Shown: positions 30,947 to 39,943, counted from the stretch's first letter. The stretch is DNA of 64,000 nt from Cryobacterium sp. Y29 (GCF_002929825.1 NZ_PJJN01000027.1:87819-151818); one strand, 5' to 3'. Numbers and translations: made by a program. The notes: generated by a model not told the origin, from the letters alone.

Positions 30947-31989
30947 GCGGAAGCCTGTGTTCGGTTGCCCGGATCGGACCGATCGCGGGCCTGATCATCG
31001 GCCTGATCATTAGGCCGATCACCACCACCACCACCGGCGGCGGCGGCGGAGCGCGCGCGGCGACGGTCGAGTTCGATGGCCGTCTCGGGCCACAGCCTGC
31101 GCAGAAAGTGCGTCGTGCTGCGATTGCGCATGCTCGTCAGGCTCCAGCTGACCAGCACGACGATGAGCACCGGACCCATGATCGTGAACGAGCCGACCAG
31201 AATCTCGTCGATCGAGCCGGACACCGGCAGGTAGATCGCCTCGCTCAAGGAGAGAAACAACACGCAGGAGCTCGCGGCGGCGATGATCCCGGGAATCTCA
31301 ACGAGGCTGCGCAGGGTGGTGCTGCGAAAAGCATCACTCCAGGCAAGCTGAATGTACGTGCCGGCCGGTTGGCCGCGGCCGAGCAGAGCGTTCGCCGCCG
31401 CCCAGGTCACCAGGCTCGCAGCGGTTGCGAGCGCGAGCAGCAGCCCGGCCGGCCAGAGAATCGTGCGCACCGAGACGTCGTCGAACACCCGATCCGGGTT
31501 GATCGCGATCACCCCAAGCACGACCATGTAGCTCAGGGTAGCGAGGCCCAACAGGCCCAGTGAGAACGCGCGGTGCAGCCGGGTGACGTAGTCGGCCAGC
31601 TCGGGAGAGGCACTGCGCGCTAGCCGTGGCGCCTCAGCGACAGGGGCGAACGCCGAGCGGGAATCGTTACCGATGAGGGCGACCGTCGACCCGACCGTCA
31701 TCGCTACAACGACCAGAAGCCCGTTCCCCGGGTTCTCAGCGCCGTCCGGCACGACGAGCGCCGCCACGCTCGAAACGAGTCCGACCATCGACCCGACCAC
31801 CCCTGCGCGTTCGCGGCGATAGACCCGGCCCGACAGCTCGGGAACGATCTCAGGAACCAACGCGAGCCCGGCCTGCCGGGAGTAGGCCTGCAGCATCCGC
31901 CTGCGTGGGTCGGCTCGTGCGCTATAAATCAAGCGGATGCTCAGACCCGCCAAGACCAGCAACGCCAGGATCAGTACGACCGTGTCCAC
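30943..31989 (-). CDS. Multi-pass membrane protein between two YtrA-type regulators
   Basis: From the GTG at 31989 (preceded by GGGGAGG) the protein has 348 residues. Predicted membrane segments include VVLILALLVLAGLSIRLIY at the N-terminus, SMVGLVSSVAALVV, LLVVVAMTVGSTVALIG, LGLLGLATLSYMVVLGVIAI, ILWPAGLLLALATAASLVTW and two further near the C-terminus. The last ~25 residues are Gly/Asp/Arg-rich and cytoplasmic. The family is not recognised; DUF1648-like permeases often partner YtrA regulators, but I cannot confirm that domain here. Confidence 0.8.
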   Translation of the reverse strand: MDTVVLILALLVLAGLSIRLIYSARADPRRRMLQAYSRQAGLALVPEIVPELSGRVYRRERAGVVGSMVGLVSSVAALVVPDGAENPGNGLLVVVAMTVGSTVALIGNDSRSAFAPVAEAPRLARSASPELADYVTRLHRAFSLGLLGLATLSYMVVLGVIAINPDRVFDDVSVRTILWPAGLLLALATAASLVTWAAANALLGRGQPAGTYIQLAWSDAFRSTTLRSLVEIPGIIAAASSCVLFLSLSEAIYLPVSGSIDEILVGSFTIMGPVLIVVLVSWSLTSMRNRSTTHFLRRLWPETAIELDRRRARSAAAAGGGGGDRPNDQADDQARDRSDPGNRTQASA

Positions 31990-32057
31990 AAAACCTCCCC
32001 TTTGTGTCAATTCTGTACCAGAGTAGCGATACAAAATGCGCGACGCAAGGTCACTGG

Positions 32058-32435
32058 TCAGGCGTCGGAACGGCGGTTCAGGGCGTCGGTGACCAGGGCG
32101 AGCGCTGCGGCCGGGGTCACGCCGAGCTGCTCGATTCGTGCCGCGAACGCGTCGGCAGCAGCCTGCGCGTGTCGCTCGGCCGAATCAACATTGGGAGCGA
32201 CGAAGGATCCGAATCTGCCCCGCGTTTCAATCACACTGTCCCGCTCCAGCTCGCGATAGGCACGCGCGACGGTGTTCGTGGCTAGGCCGAGCTCGGCGGC
32301 CAGGGCGCGCACGGTAGGCAGGCGGGTGTCGTGGGCCAATTCGCCGGAGCGCACAGCCGCAACGACCTGACTGCGCAACTGCTCAAACGGCGGCGTGCTC
32401 GATCGGGAATCGATGGCAATAAAGGATGTGGGCAT
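32058..32435 (-). CDS. GntR-family regulator, YtrA subfamily (first of two)
   Basis: The 125-aa winged-HTH protein has TPPFEQLRSQVVAAVRSGEL and NTVARAYRELERDSVIETRG, nearly the same lines as the regulator at 30584-30946, suggesting duplication. It heads the minus-strand group, with 68 bases to the membrane protein. The tail has the RIEQLGVTPAAALALVTDAL helix. It is probably an autorepressor of the group. Confidence 0.9.
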   Translation of the reverse strand: MPTSFIAIDSRSSTPPFEQLRSQVVAAVRSGELAHDTRLPTVRALAAELGLATNTVARAYRELERDSVIETRGRFGSFVAPNVDSAERHAQAAADAFAARIEQLGVTPAAALALVTDALNRRSDA

Positions 32436-32606
32436 GGGAGCCTCCGTTCGACGTCATGAGCAATTTTGCCTCGCTACAACGAAAGCTGCAACAGCATACC
32501 CACGGTACGTTCTCTCGCGATGTTTCGCAGAATCGGGTAACGGGTTGCCTCAGCATCAGCGAAACAACCATCTCTGCGCTCTCGCGTGGCCGCGTAGGCT
32601 CAAACC

Positions 32607-33374
32607 ATGACTTTTCCGGCCGACCTCCCCGCAGAATTGGCCGGGCTGCTGCCGACCCTGGTCGGTGTCGTGCTGCTACTCGCGGTGGTCGTGACGGTGC
32701 TGCGTGTTTATCGCACGCAGCATCCGTTCGCCCCGGCACTCGCCCTGCTGCGTGGAACCCTGCAACTGGCCGCGATCAGCCTCATTCTCAGCGGCATCAT
32801 CAACGATCCGCTCTGGGTTGGCGTCGGACTGCTCGTCATGTTCGCAGCGGCCGTCGTTACCGTCACGCGCCGCATCGGCTTCAGCCGTCCACATCTGGTG
32901 CGCGTGGCTGCGGCGATGGCGCTCGGCGTGGCTGTCACGCTGACCATCGTGTTCACGACCGGGGCGATCGAGTTCTCGCCGCGCTACGTGCTCGCGATCG
33001 GCGGGATCATCATCGGCAACGCCATGTCGATCGCGACGCTCAGCGGGCGCCGCTTCTCGGAGGCGGTCGGCGATCACTGGGACGAGGTTGAGGGCTGGCT
33101 TGCACTCGGGGCCACGCCACGGCAGTCCACCCGCGACCTGGCCAGGCAGGCGGTTTACTTCGCGATCATTCCGTCCACCGACCAGACCAAGACCACGGGG
33201 TTGGTGACGCTGCCGGGAGCGTTCGTCGGAGCGATCTTCGGGGGAGCCTCGCCGCTCGAGGCTGGCCGGTTTCAGATCGTCGTGCTCGCCGGAATCCTCT
33301 GTGCCGGGTCGATCGCCGCGGTCACCCTGCTCCACCTGATCTCTCCGGTGCGGCACAAGCCGCTGCCCGGGTAG
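32607..33374 (+). CDS. fetB: FetB-like (UPF0014) ABC-type permease
   Basis: The 255-aa integral membrane protein has family signatures RGTLQLAAISLILSGII, IIIGNAMSIATLSGRRF, ALGATPRQSTRDLARQAV and TTGLVTLPGAFVGAIFGGAS. E. coli FetAB exports iron; no FetA-like ATPase is adjacent here, so either the partner lies elsewhere or the protein works with another ATPase. ATG at 32607. It is convergent with the Lrp-type regulator, with only 7 bases between stops. Confidence 0.9.
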   Translation: MTFPADLPAELAGLLPTLVGVVLLLAVVVTVLRVYRTQHPFAPALALLRGTLQLAAISLILSGIINDPLWVGVGLLVMFAAAVVTVTRRIGFSRPHLVRVAAAMALGVAVTLTIVFTTGAIEFSPRYVLAIGGIIIGNAMSIATLSGRRFSEAVGDHWDEVEGWLALGATPRQSTRDLARQAVYFAIIPSTDQTKTTGLVTLPGAFVGAIFGGASPLEAGRFQIVVLAGILCAGSIAAVTLLHLISPVRHKPLPG

Positions 33375-33381
33375 AAGCCCG

Positions 33382-33819
33382 CTACTCGATTGAGCGGTGG
33401 ATCAGGCGAGAGAGCACGATCGCGCTGCGGGTGTGGTCGACGTTGGGGGCGAGGCGTACCTTTTCAAGTGCCGCCTCCAGGCCGGGAATGTCGCGGGCAC
33501 GAATGTGCACCATGGCGTCGGCGCTACCGGTGACGGTTCCCGCATCGACAACCTCGGGCACCCCCGAGAGGATGCGCAGCAATTCGTCGGGGGCCACCGT
33601 GCCGCGGCAGAACAGCTCGACGTAGGCTTCCGTGCTCATGCCGTCGACCGCCGGGTCGACCTGGATGGTGAAGCTGCGAATCACCTTGTCGGCCACCAAG
33701 CGGTCGACGCGGCGTTTCACAGCGGATGCCGACAGCCCCACCACCGAGCCGATGTCACCATAGCCCGCGCGCGCGTTCTGGCGCAGCAGGTCGAGAATAC
33801 TGTGATCGAGGTTGTCCAT
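33382..33819 (-). CDS. Lrp/AsnC-family regulator
   Basis: The 145-aa protein has the AsnC HTH (DHSILDLLRQNARAGYGDIG and LSASAVKRRVDRLVADKVI) and a RAM ligand domain (VVDAGTVTGSADAMVHIRA). It is divergent from the DDAH-rocD pair and probably senses an arginine-related amino acid to control them. A palindrome with arms ACGCAA/TTGCGT at 33844-33857 lies 25 bases upstream of its start. Confidence 0.92.
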   Translation of the reverse strand: MDNLDHSILDLLRQNARAGYGDIGSVVGLSASAVKRRVDRLVADKVIRSFTIQVDPAVDGMSTEAYVELFCRGTVAPDELLRILSGVPEVVDAGTVTGSADAMVHIRARDIPGLEAALEKVRLAPNVDHTRSAIVLSRLIHRSIE

Positions 33820-33843
33820 GGGGCGAGTCTAGGGGGCGATTAT

Positions 33844-33857
33844 ACGCAAAATTGCGT
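33844..33857. promoter_or_regulatory. Candidate Lrp/AsnC operator
   Basis: Arms ACGCAA (33844-33849) and TTGCGT (33852-33857) flank an AA centre inside an AT-rich patch between the divergent regulator and DDAH. Lrp-type proteins bind such A/T-centred palindromes. Confidence 0.55.
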
Positions 33858-34043
33858 CAATGCCGCAGATCTCGAAGATTTCTTGCGCAGATCGGCATGA
33901 AACGTCGAATCATGCTGTGTGAGACTGAGAGCGGCGTCCCGGAACGATCACTGCTGTTCGTGCCGGGCTCACGTGAGCGACCTGGTCCGCCATTCACCCG
34001 AGTTCCGAGGGTCGACAGGCCCGCGGATCCCCGAAGGAGCCTC

Positions 34044-34898
34044 ATGTCGATCAACTCAGTCATTCCCGTCCTTGCCGAAGACCTGGCCGTTCCCGTGCGT
34101 ATCGCTACTACGCGCTCCGTGCTGATGTGTAAGCCGCAGTTCTTTACCGTGGTGTATCGCATCAACCCCTGGATGGACCCGGCCCTGCCCACCGACACCT
34201 CGCTCGCCGTCGCCCAGTGGCAGACCCTCTACGACACCTATGTCGGCCTCGGCTTCGACGTGCAGCTGATCGATCCGATCGACGGCCTGCCCGACATGGT
34301 CTACGCGGCCAACGGTGGCTTCGTCATCGACAACCAGGCCTACGGCGCCAAATTCACGCACGTCGAGCGCCAGCCCGAGGGCCCCGCCTACATGGGCTGG
34401 TTCGCCGCCAACGGCTTCGACGTGCGCGTACCGGTCGAGACCAATGAGGGCGAGGGCGACTTTCTGTTGGTCGGCGACGTCATCCTGGCCGGCACCGGCT
34501 TTCGCAGCGACTCCAACAGCCACGCCGAACTCTCGGCCATCGCCGGGCGCCCGGTCGTCACCCTGCGCCTGGTCAATCCGAGTTTTTACCACCTCGACAC
34601 CGCCGTCGCCGTGCTCGACGACACCAACATCGCCTACCTGCCGAGCGCCTTTGACGCGCCGAGCCTCGCGATTCTGCAGGAGCGTTACCCCGACGCGGTC
34701 ATCGTCACTGAAGAAGATGCCGCCATTCTGGGCCTCAACTCGTATTCCGACGGCTACAACGTCGTCATCGCGGCCCGCGCTAAGGACTTCGAACGCCAGC
34801 TGCGCGCGCGCGGCTACAACCCGATCGGCGTCGACCTGTCCGAGCTGCTGCTGGGCGGCGGCGGCGTCAAGTGCTGCACGCTCGAGCTGCGCCGATGA
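34044..34898 (+). CDS. ddaH: Dimethylargininase-like amidinohydrolase (DDAH)
   Basis: The 284-aa guanidino-group hydrolase/amidinotransferase-fold protein probably yields citrulline (dimethylargininase type) or ornithine-related products. Motifs: MCKPQFFTVVYRINPWM, VYAANGGFVIDN, EGEGDFLLVGDVILAGTGFR, the histidine in NPSFYHLDTAVAVL (about 182), and the C-terminal active cysteine in GGGGVKCCTLELRR. The ATG at 34044 follows GAAGGAGC. Paired with rocD and divergent from an Lrp regulator, it suggests arginine or methylarginine breakdown. The exact substrate cannot be told from sequence. Confidence 0.9.
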   Translation: MSINSVIPVLAEDLAVPVRIATTRSVLMCKPQFFTVVYRINPWMDPALPTDTSLAVAQWQTLYDTYVGLGFDVQLIDPIDGLPDMVYAANGGFVIDNQAYGAKFTHVERQPEGPAYMGWFAANGFDVRVPVETNEGEGDFLLVGDVILAGTGFRSDSNSHAELSAIAGRPVVTLRLVNPSFYHLDTAVAVLDDTNIAYLPSAFDAPSLAILQERYPDAVIVTEEDAAILGLNSYSDGYNVVIAARAKDFERQLRARGYNPIGVDLSELLLGGGGVKCCTLELRR

Positions 34899-34980
34899 CA
34901 CTGCGCCTCTCAACACTGCGCCTCTCAACACTGCGCCTCTCAACACTGCGCCTCTCAACACTGCGCCTCTCAACACTGCG
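34898..34980 (+). repeat. 5.5 tandem copies of a 15-bp unit between DDAH and rocD
   Basis: Five identical units ACACTGCGCCTCTCA (34898-34972) plus an 8-base partial copy fill the gap between the DDAH stop and the rocD ribosome site. The rocD frame is open through them (TAPLN repeated). No spacers, so not CRISPR. Confidence 0.97.
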
Positions 34981-35004
34981 AACGTCAATCTGAAGGAGCA
35001 CGCT

Positions 35005-36270
35005 ATGACCCCGAACCTGACCGACGCGAAGACTGAAGCCGCCGCATTCGTTTCGCCAGCTGCCGCTGCCCTGATTGCAGAGGAGAGCGCGCACGCCGCG
35101 CACAATTACCACCCACTCGAGGTCGTCGTTGCCTCGGGTGACGGCGCCTGGGTGACGGATGTCGCTGGTCGCCGCTACCTGGACTGCCTGGCCGCATACT
35201 CGGCCGTGAACTTCGGGCACTCCAACCCGGTGCTGCTCGACGCCGCCCGCACTCAGCTGGGCCGCATCACCCTGACCAGCCGGGCCTTCTACAACGATCA
35301 GCTCGGCCCGTTCGTGACCGCGCTTGCCAAACTCGCCGGTAAAGACATGGTGCTGCCGATGAATACCGGCGCTGAAGCGGTCGAATCCGGCATCAAGGTG
35401 GCCCGCGCCTGGGGCTACCGGGTGAAGGGCGTCGCGCCCGACCTCGCCAACATCATCGTGGCCGCCGGCAACTTTCACGGCCGCACCACCACCATCATCA
35501 GTTTCTCCGATGACGAGTCTGCCCGCGCCGATTTTGGCCCGTTCACGCCCGGTTTTCGCACCGTGCCCTACGGCGATGCCGCAGCTCTTGAGGCCGCGAT
35601 CGACGAGAACACCGTGGCCGTGTTGCTCGAACCCATTCAGGGTGAGGCCGGCATAGTCGTACCGCCAGCGTCGTATCTGCCGGCCGTGCGCGAGATCACC
35701 AAACGCTTGGGTGTGCTGTTCATCGCCGATGAGATTCAGTCGGGCCTCGGTCGCACCGGATCGACCTTTGCCTGCGACCTCGTGGGCGTCGTGCCCGACC
35801 TGTACCTGCTCGGCAAGGCCCTCGGCGGCGGCATCGTTCCCGTCTCGGCCGTGGTCGGCAACACCGACGTTCTCGGAGTGCTGCACCCGGGCGAGCACGG
35901 CTCGACCTTCGGCGGCAACCCGCTCGCCGCCGCCGTCGGCCTGGCCGTTGTGAACCTGCTGGCCACCGGCGACTACCAACAGCGCGCGACCGAACTCGGT
36001 GCGCGCCTGCACGCGGGGCTTTCCGCGCTGATCGGCCACGGCGTGATCGCCGTGCGCGGCGTGGGGCTCTGGGCCGGTATCGACATCGACCCGTCGCTGG
36101 CCCCGGGCCGGGTGGTCTGCGAGGCCCTTCTGGGTCGTGGTCTGCTCGCCAAGGACACGCACGGATCGACCATTCGCCTGGCGCCGCCGATCGTGGTGTC
36201 TGTGGAGGACGTGGACTGGGCCGTCGAGCAGCTGCGCCTCGTGCTCGCCGACCTCGCCGCCGCGAAGTAG
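35005..36270 (+). CDS. rocD: Ornithine aminotransferase
   Basis: PLP class III transaminase converting ornithine and 2-oxoglutarate to glutamate semialdehyde, which PutA in this window can oxidise to glutamate. The 421-aa protein has AYSAVNFGHSNP, MNTGAEAVESGIKVARAWGY, GNFHGRTTTIISFS, FIADEIQSGLGRTG and LYLLGKALGGGIVPVSAV with the PLP lysine. The ATG at 35005 has AAGGAG at 34992; the longer open frame upstream is only the 15-bp repeat and the overlapping DDAH region. Confidence 0.95.
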   Translation: MTPNLTDAKTEAAAFVSPAAAALIAEESAHAAHNYHPLEVVVASGDGAWVTDVAGRRYLDCLAAYSAVNFGHSNPVLLDAARTQLGRITLTSRAFYNDQLGPFVTALAKLAGKDMVLPMNTGAEAVESGIKVARAWGYRVKGVAPDLANIIVAAGNFHGRTTTIISFSDDESARADFGPFTPGFRTVPYGDAAALEAAIDENTVAVLLEPIQGEAGIVVPPASYLPAVREITKRLGVLFIADEIQSGLGRTGSTFACDLVGVVPDLYLLGKALGGGIVPVSAVVGNTDVLGVLHPGEHGSTFGGNPLAAAVGLAVVNLLATGDYQQRATELGARLHAGLSALIGHGVIAVRGVGLWAGIDIDPSLAPGRVVCEALLGRGLLAKDTHGSTIRLAPPIVVSVEDVDWAVEQLRLVLADLAAAK

Positions 36271-36276
36271 GCTTCC

Positions 36277-36326
36277 ACCCCTCTTTCAGCTGCCCGGCCA
36301 CGCCGCGGGGCGGCTGAAAGGGGGGT
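36277..36326 (+). terminator. Stem-loop terminator after rocD
   Basis: A 14-bp stem with one mismatch (36277-36290 with 36313-36326, arms ACCCCTCTTTCAGC / GCTGAAAGGGGGGT) closes the DDAH-rocD transcript seven bases past the stop. Confidence 0.75.
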
Positions 36327-36382
36327 GTCGGCGTGTGGCGGTTGGCCGGGGCGCGGTGGCCAGGCGCTCTAGGCTGGCAATC

Positions 36383-37345
36383 ATGTACACCGACCTGCCC
36401 GAAGCCGAACTCCGTGCCTATCGCAGCGGTCAAGTCGACCCAGTTGATTTCGACGCGTTTTGGGCCGACACGCTCGCCGAGGCCGACCGGTATCCGCTCA
36501 ATGCCATCGCCACGCGGGTCGATTGCGGGCTGAGCACGCTCGACGTGTTCGACGTGACGTTCGCGGGGTTTGCCGGGCAGCCGATCAAAGCCTGGTTGCG
36601 CGTTCCTGTTGGCACTGGCGCTCCGTTGCCGACCGTCGTGCAGTTTCACGGCTACGGCCGGGGGCGCGGGCAAGCGTTCGAGAACCTGCTGTGGGCATCC
36701 GCCGGGTATGCGCACTTCGACATGGACCTGCGCGGTCAAGGATTCAGCGGCATCACCGCAGACACAGGCGACGATGCCGGCAGCGGACCGCAGGTACCCG
36801 GATTTCTAACTCGCGGCATCGATTCCCGCGAAACCTACTATTACCGACGGCTGTTCACCGATGCGGTGCGCGCCGTTGCGGCGGCCCGCAGCCTCGAGCT
36901 TGTCGACTCTGCGCGAGTGGGTGTCGTGGGCACCAGTCAGGGCGGCGGTATCGCGCTCGCCGTGGCTGGGCTCGTGCCCGACCTGGCCGCCGTGGTTGCG
37001 CGCGTGCCGTTTCTCTGTGACTTTCCGAGGGCATCCGTCATCACCGATGCGTCGCCGTATCGTGAGATCGGCCAGTACCTCGCGACCAATCGGCTGAAGA
37101 CGGCACAGGTACACGACGTGCTGGCCTACTTCGACGGTGTCAACTTTGCCAAGCGCGCCACCGCGCCGGTGACGATGACCGCGGCGCTGATGGACCCGAT
37201 CTGCCCGCCGTCAACAGTGTTCGCTGCCTACAACAATTACGCCGGACCGAAGCAGATCACGGTCTGGCCGTACAACGGGCACGAGGGCGGCGCCTGGGAA
37301 GACGACATTCTCGCCCTGCGGGCCTTCAGTGAGCGCCTCGCCTGA
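36383..37345 (+). CDS. CE7-family acetyl esterase (acetylxylan esterase / cephalosporin-C deacetylase)
   Basis: The 320-aa protein has the CE7 layout: FDAFWADTLAEAD at the N-terminus, VVQFHGYGRGRG, DMDLRGQG, the nucleophile motif GTSQGGGIALAVAG, DPICPPSTVFAAYN with the acid, and YNGHEGG with the histidine. It has no signal peptide, so it probably deacetylates imported oligosaccharides. It stands alone after a strong terminator. Confidence 0.93.
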   Translation: MYTDLPEAELRAYRSGQVDPVDFDAFWADTLAEADRYPLNAIATRVDCGLSTLDVFDVTFAGFAGQPIKAWLRVPVGTGAPLPTVVQFHGYGRGRGQAFENLLWASAGYAHFDMDLRGQGFSGITADTGDDAGSGPQVPGFLTRGIDSRETYYYRRLFTDAVRAVAAARSLELVDSARVGVVGTSQGGGIALAVAGLVPDLAAVVARVPFLCDFPRASVITDASPYREIGQYLATNRLKTAQVHDVLAYFDGVNFAKRATAPVTMTAALMDPICPPSTVFAAYNNYAGPKQITVWPYNGHEGGAWEDDILALRAFSERLA

Positions 37346-37449
37346 CGCGTGCGCCAGTACCTGGAGGTCGAGCACGCCCGTCAGGTAACCGTGCGGCGCT
37401 CGTTCCCTGCACGAGAGGCCGGCCTGCTGGCGTTCGCACTCCGTCTTGC

Positions 37450-38829
37450 CTACTCTGCCGGAGCCGCCTTCTTCGGCGCACGCTTCACCGGAGCGCTCGT
37501 GATGACAGCGGATGCGCTGACCGTCTGCTTGGGCAGAGCGCCCGTGCGCACGGGAGCTCTGCGCGCCGGAACCGCCTCGGCGGCATCGACCAGGGGCGCG
37601 GCCACCGGCTGGAGCCGGGAGAGCTGGGTCACATGGCCGGGGTTCAGTTCTTCAAGCGCGTTCACACCGAGCAGACGCATGGTGCGGGCCACCTGCTCCG
37701 ACAGAATCGCAATCGTGCGGTCCACCCCGGCTTCACCGCCGGCCATCAGGCCGTAGAGGTAGGCGCGGCCGATCATCGTGAAGCGGGCGCCGAGGGCGAT
37801 CGACGCGACAATATCGGCCCCCGACATGATGCCCGTGTCGAGGTGCACCTCGGTGTGCGCACCGACCTCGCGGGCAACCCGCGGCAGTAAGTGGAACGGG
37901 ATCGGCGCTCGGTCGAGCTGGCGACCGCCGTGGTTGGAAAGGATGATGCCATCAACGCCGAGGTCGACGAGGCGCTTGGCGTCGTCGATGTTCTGCACAC
38001 CCTTGACGACGACCTTGCCGGGCCACTGCGCCTTGATCCAGGCGAGATCGTCAAAGTCGACGGTCGGGTCGAACATGGAATCGAGCAGGTCGGCGACGGT
38101 GCCGCTCCAGCGATCGAGGCTCGCAAAGGAGAGCGGCTCGGTGGTCAGAAAATTGATCCACCACTCCGGGCGCGGCAACGCATTGACGACGGTACCGAGG
38201 GTGAGCGCTGGTGGAATCGAGAAGCCGTTGCGCTTATCGCGTAGGCGGGCGCCGGCGACGGGCACGTCAACGGTCACCAGAAGCGTGTCGTACCCGGCCG
38301 TGGCGGCTCGGTCGACGAGCGCCATCGAGCGGTCGCGGTCCTTCCACATATACAGCTGAAACCAGTTGCGCCCGTTCGGGTTGGCGGCTTTGACGTCTTC
38401 GATCGAGGTCGTGCCCATGGTCGACAGGGCGAAGGGGATGCCGGCACGGGCCGCGGCATGCGCCCCGGCAATTTCGCCCTCGGTCTGCATCATTCGGGTG
38501 AAGCCGGTGGGTGCGATGCCAAAGGGCTGAGAAACCGGGGCACCGAGCACGTCCCAGCCGGTCGACACGCTCGATACGTCGCGCAGAATCGACGGGTGAA
38601 ACTCGATGTCTTCGAAGGCCTGGCGAGCCCGGCCCAGCGAGATCTCGGCTTCGGCTGCACCCTCGGTGTAGTCGAACGCAGCCTTCGGCGTGCGCTTCCT
38701 GGCGATGGCCCGCAGGTCGGCGATCGTGAGCGCCGCATCGAGGCGGCGCTTCTTCGCGTTGAACTCGGGGGTCTTGAACCTCATCAGCGGGGCGAGGTCT
38801 GCGATCTTGGGGATGCGTCGTTGAATCAT
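37450..38829 (-). CDS. lldD: FMN-dependent alpha-hydroxy-acid dehydrogenase (L-lactate dehydrogenase type)
   Basis: The 459-aa protein is of the LldD/glycolate-oxidase family. [76 protein letters not shown] and [14 protein letters not shown] (catalytic His) cover the FMN site and active centre. The last ~60 residues are an Ala/Pro/Lys-rich tail absent from typical members. A likely FadR-type regulator with an operator lies immediately upstream on the same strand. L-lactate oxidation is the probable role. Confidence 0.93.
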   Translation of the reverse strand: MIQRRIPKIADLAPLMRFKTPEFNAKKRRLDAALTIADLRAIARKRTPKAAFDYTEGAAEAEISLGRARQAFEDIEFHPSILRDVSSVSTGWDVLGAPVSQPFGIAPTGFTRMMQTEGEIAGAHAAARAGIPFALSTMGTTSIEDVKAANPNGRNWFQLYMWKDRDRSMALVDRAATAGYDTLLVTVDVPVAGARLRDKRNGFSIPPALTLGTVVNALPRPEWWINFLTTEPLSFASLDRWSGTVADLLDSMFDPTVDFDDLAWIKAQWPGKVVVKGVQNIDDAKRLVDLGVDGIILSNHGGRQLDRAPIPFHLLPRVAREVGAHTEVHLDTGIMSGADIVASIALGARFTMIGRAYLYGLMAGGEAGVDRTIAILSEQVARTMRLLGVNALEELNPGHVTQLSRLQPVAAPLVDAAEAVPARRAPVRTGALPKQTVSASAVITSAPVKRAPKKAAPAE

Positions 38830-38841
38830 GGTCGTCCTTAT

Positions 38842-39558
38842 CTAGTGTGCGGTGAGGTGGGTCTCGGCGTAGTACCCCGAAATGTGGGACTGCACGGCGA
38901 GGCGGCCGGCATCGGCTTGACCGGTCAGGATGGCACGGAGAATGCCGCGATGCTCGAGCGTGAGACGAGCGGATGTTTTCGGCCAGCTCGCCAGACCCAC
39001 CGCGCCCGCCCGTGCGTACCCCTCGATGGCGCTGCGGAGGCCGGCCATGGTCGCGATGATGACCAGGTTGCCGCTCGCTTCGGCGAGCGAGAGGTGAAAC
39101 TGGGCGTCGAGGGCGAGGAATTCGGCTTCGGTGAGGGAATGGTCTTCCATGGCGGTGAGGATTTGCTCGGAGCTGGTCAGATCAGGAGAGCTGGTGCGGC
39201 ACGCCTCGGCCAGCTCGGCGACGATGGAACCTTCCAGCACGAGACGGGTCTTCACCACGTCGGCTACCGGAAACCCCTGGGCCGCGACCTGCAGGCGCAT
39301 GAGCGACGACATGCCGCCGCCGGGGCGAGCGACGATGATCGCGCCGGCCGAGGGCCCGGAGCCGGCGGCGGTGCGAATGAGACCCAAGACCTCGAGCACC
39401 CGCAGTGCTTCTCGCACGCTCGATCGACCGACACCCAGGTCGGCCGCGAGGGTGCGTTCGGGCGGTAGGTGATCACCTGGGCTGAGGCGTCCCTCGAGCA
39501 GGTCGAGTTCGACGGCATCGAGCACGACCTGCCAGGCACGACGGCTGATCGCGGTCAT
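38842..39558 (-). CDS. lldR: FadR-type GntR regulator, LldR-like
   Basis: The 238-aa protein has a winged HTH (PPERTLAADLGVGRSSVREA, LRVLEVLGLI) and a C-terminal FCD helical domain with DAQFHLSLAEASGN. It is 12 bases upstream of lldD on the same strand. The ATG at 39558 is preferred over the GTG at 39594, because the latter would place the start inside the operator and AGAGGACC precedes the ATG. Lactate-responsive repression is inferred from neighbourhood and operator. Confidence 0.88.
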   Translation of the reverse strand: MTAISRRAWQVVLDAVELDLLEGRLSPGDHLPPERTLAADLGVGRSSVREALRVLEVLGLIRTAAGSGPSAGAIIVARPGGGMSSLMRLQVAAQGFPVADVVKTRLVLEGSIVAELAEACRTSSPDLTSSEQILTAMEDHSLTEAEFLALDAQFHLSLAEASGNLVIIATMAGLRSAIEGYARAGAVGLASWPKTSARLTLEHRGILRAILTGQADAGRLAVQSHISGYYAETHLTAH

Positions 39559-39580
39559 AAGGTCCTCTCGGTCGACGTTC

Positions 39581-39595
39581 TGTGGTCTGACCACA
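39581..39595. promoter_or_regulatory. FadR/LldR-type operator
   Basis: TGTGGTC-T-GACCACA at 39581-39595 is a perfect palindrome around one central base and contains TGGTCTGACCA, the consensus of FadR-subfamily GntR regulators. It lies 23 bases upstream of the regulator start, consistent with autoregulation of the lldR-lldD pair. Confidence 0.8.
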
Positions 39596-39652
39596 AACTA
39601 TACGACTTTGCGGGGTGTGCGGGATACAGTTTCAGCCAACCCGGGGGAGACC

Positions 39653-39866
39653 ATGACCGCAGCACTCGGGCTCATCGACCTGAAACTGCCCGACGGACCG
39701 GGTGGCAGCGCCGGCCTGAAAGCCGTGCTGGCGATTCCCTCAGGCGACGGCCCGTGGCCCGGTGCTGGCGCGCGTCCTCGGCGCCGGCCCCGACCCGGTG
39801 GCCGCCGCCAACGCCTGGAAGCGCATCGAAGCGTTTTTCGGCGAACACCTCGCGGCGTCTGAATAG
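39653..39866 (+). pseudogene. Dienelactone hydrolase family pseudogene, centre deleted
   Basis: ATG 39653 begins TAALGLIDLKLPDGPGGSAG and LKAVLAIPSGDGPWP, a DLH-family N-terminus. After a frame change the sequence ends VLARVLGAGPDPVAAANAWK, RIEAFFGEHLAASE and TAG (39864), a DLH-family C-terminus. The ~170 central codons, with the Cys-Asp-His triad, are gone. Both termini remain but are out of frame. Confidence 0.7.
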
Positions 39867-39943
39867 TGTTGGAAGCGGGCGGCAACTGGTAACCTCCAAC
39901 AAGAACAGGGGACACCATCGCCAAACGCTCAACCATTATCGCC

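Noticed and set aside
34898..34980. CRISPR array
   Set aside because: The units are contiguous 15-bp copies with no spacers, and no cas genes occur in the window.
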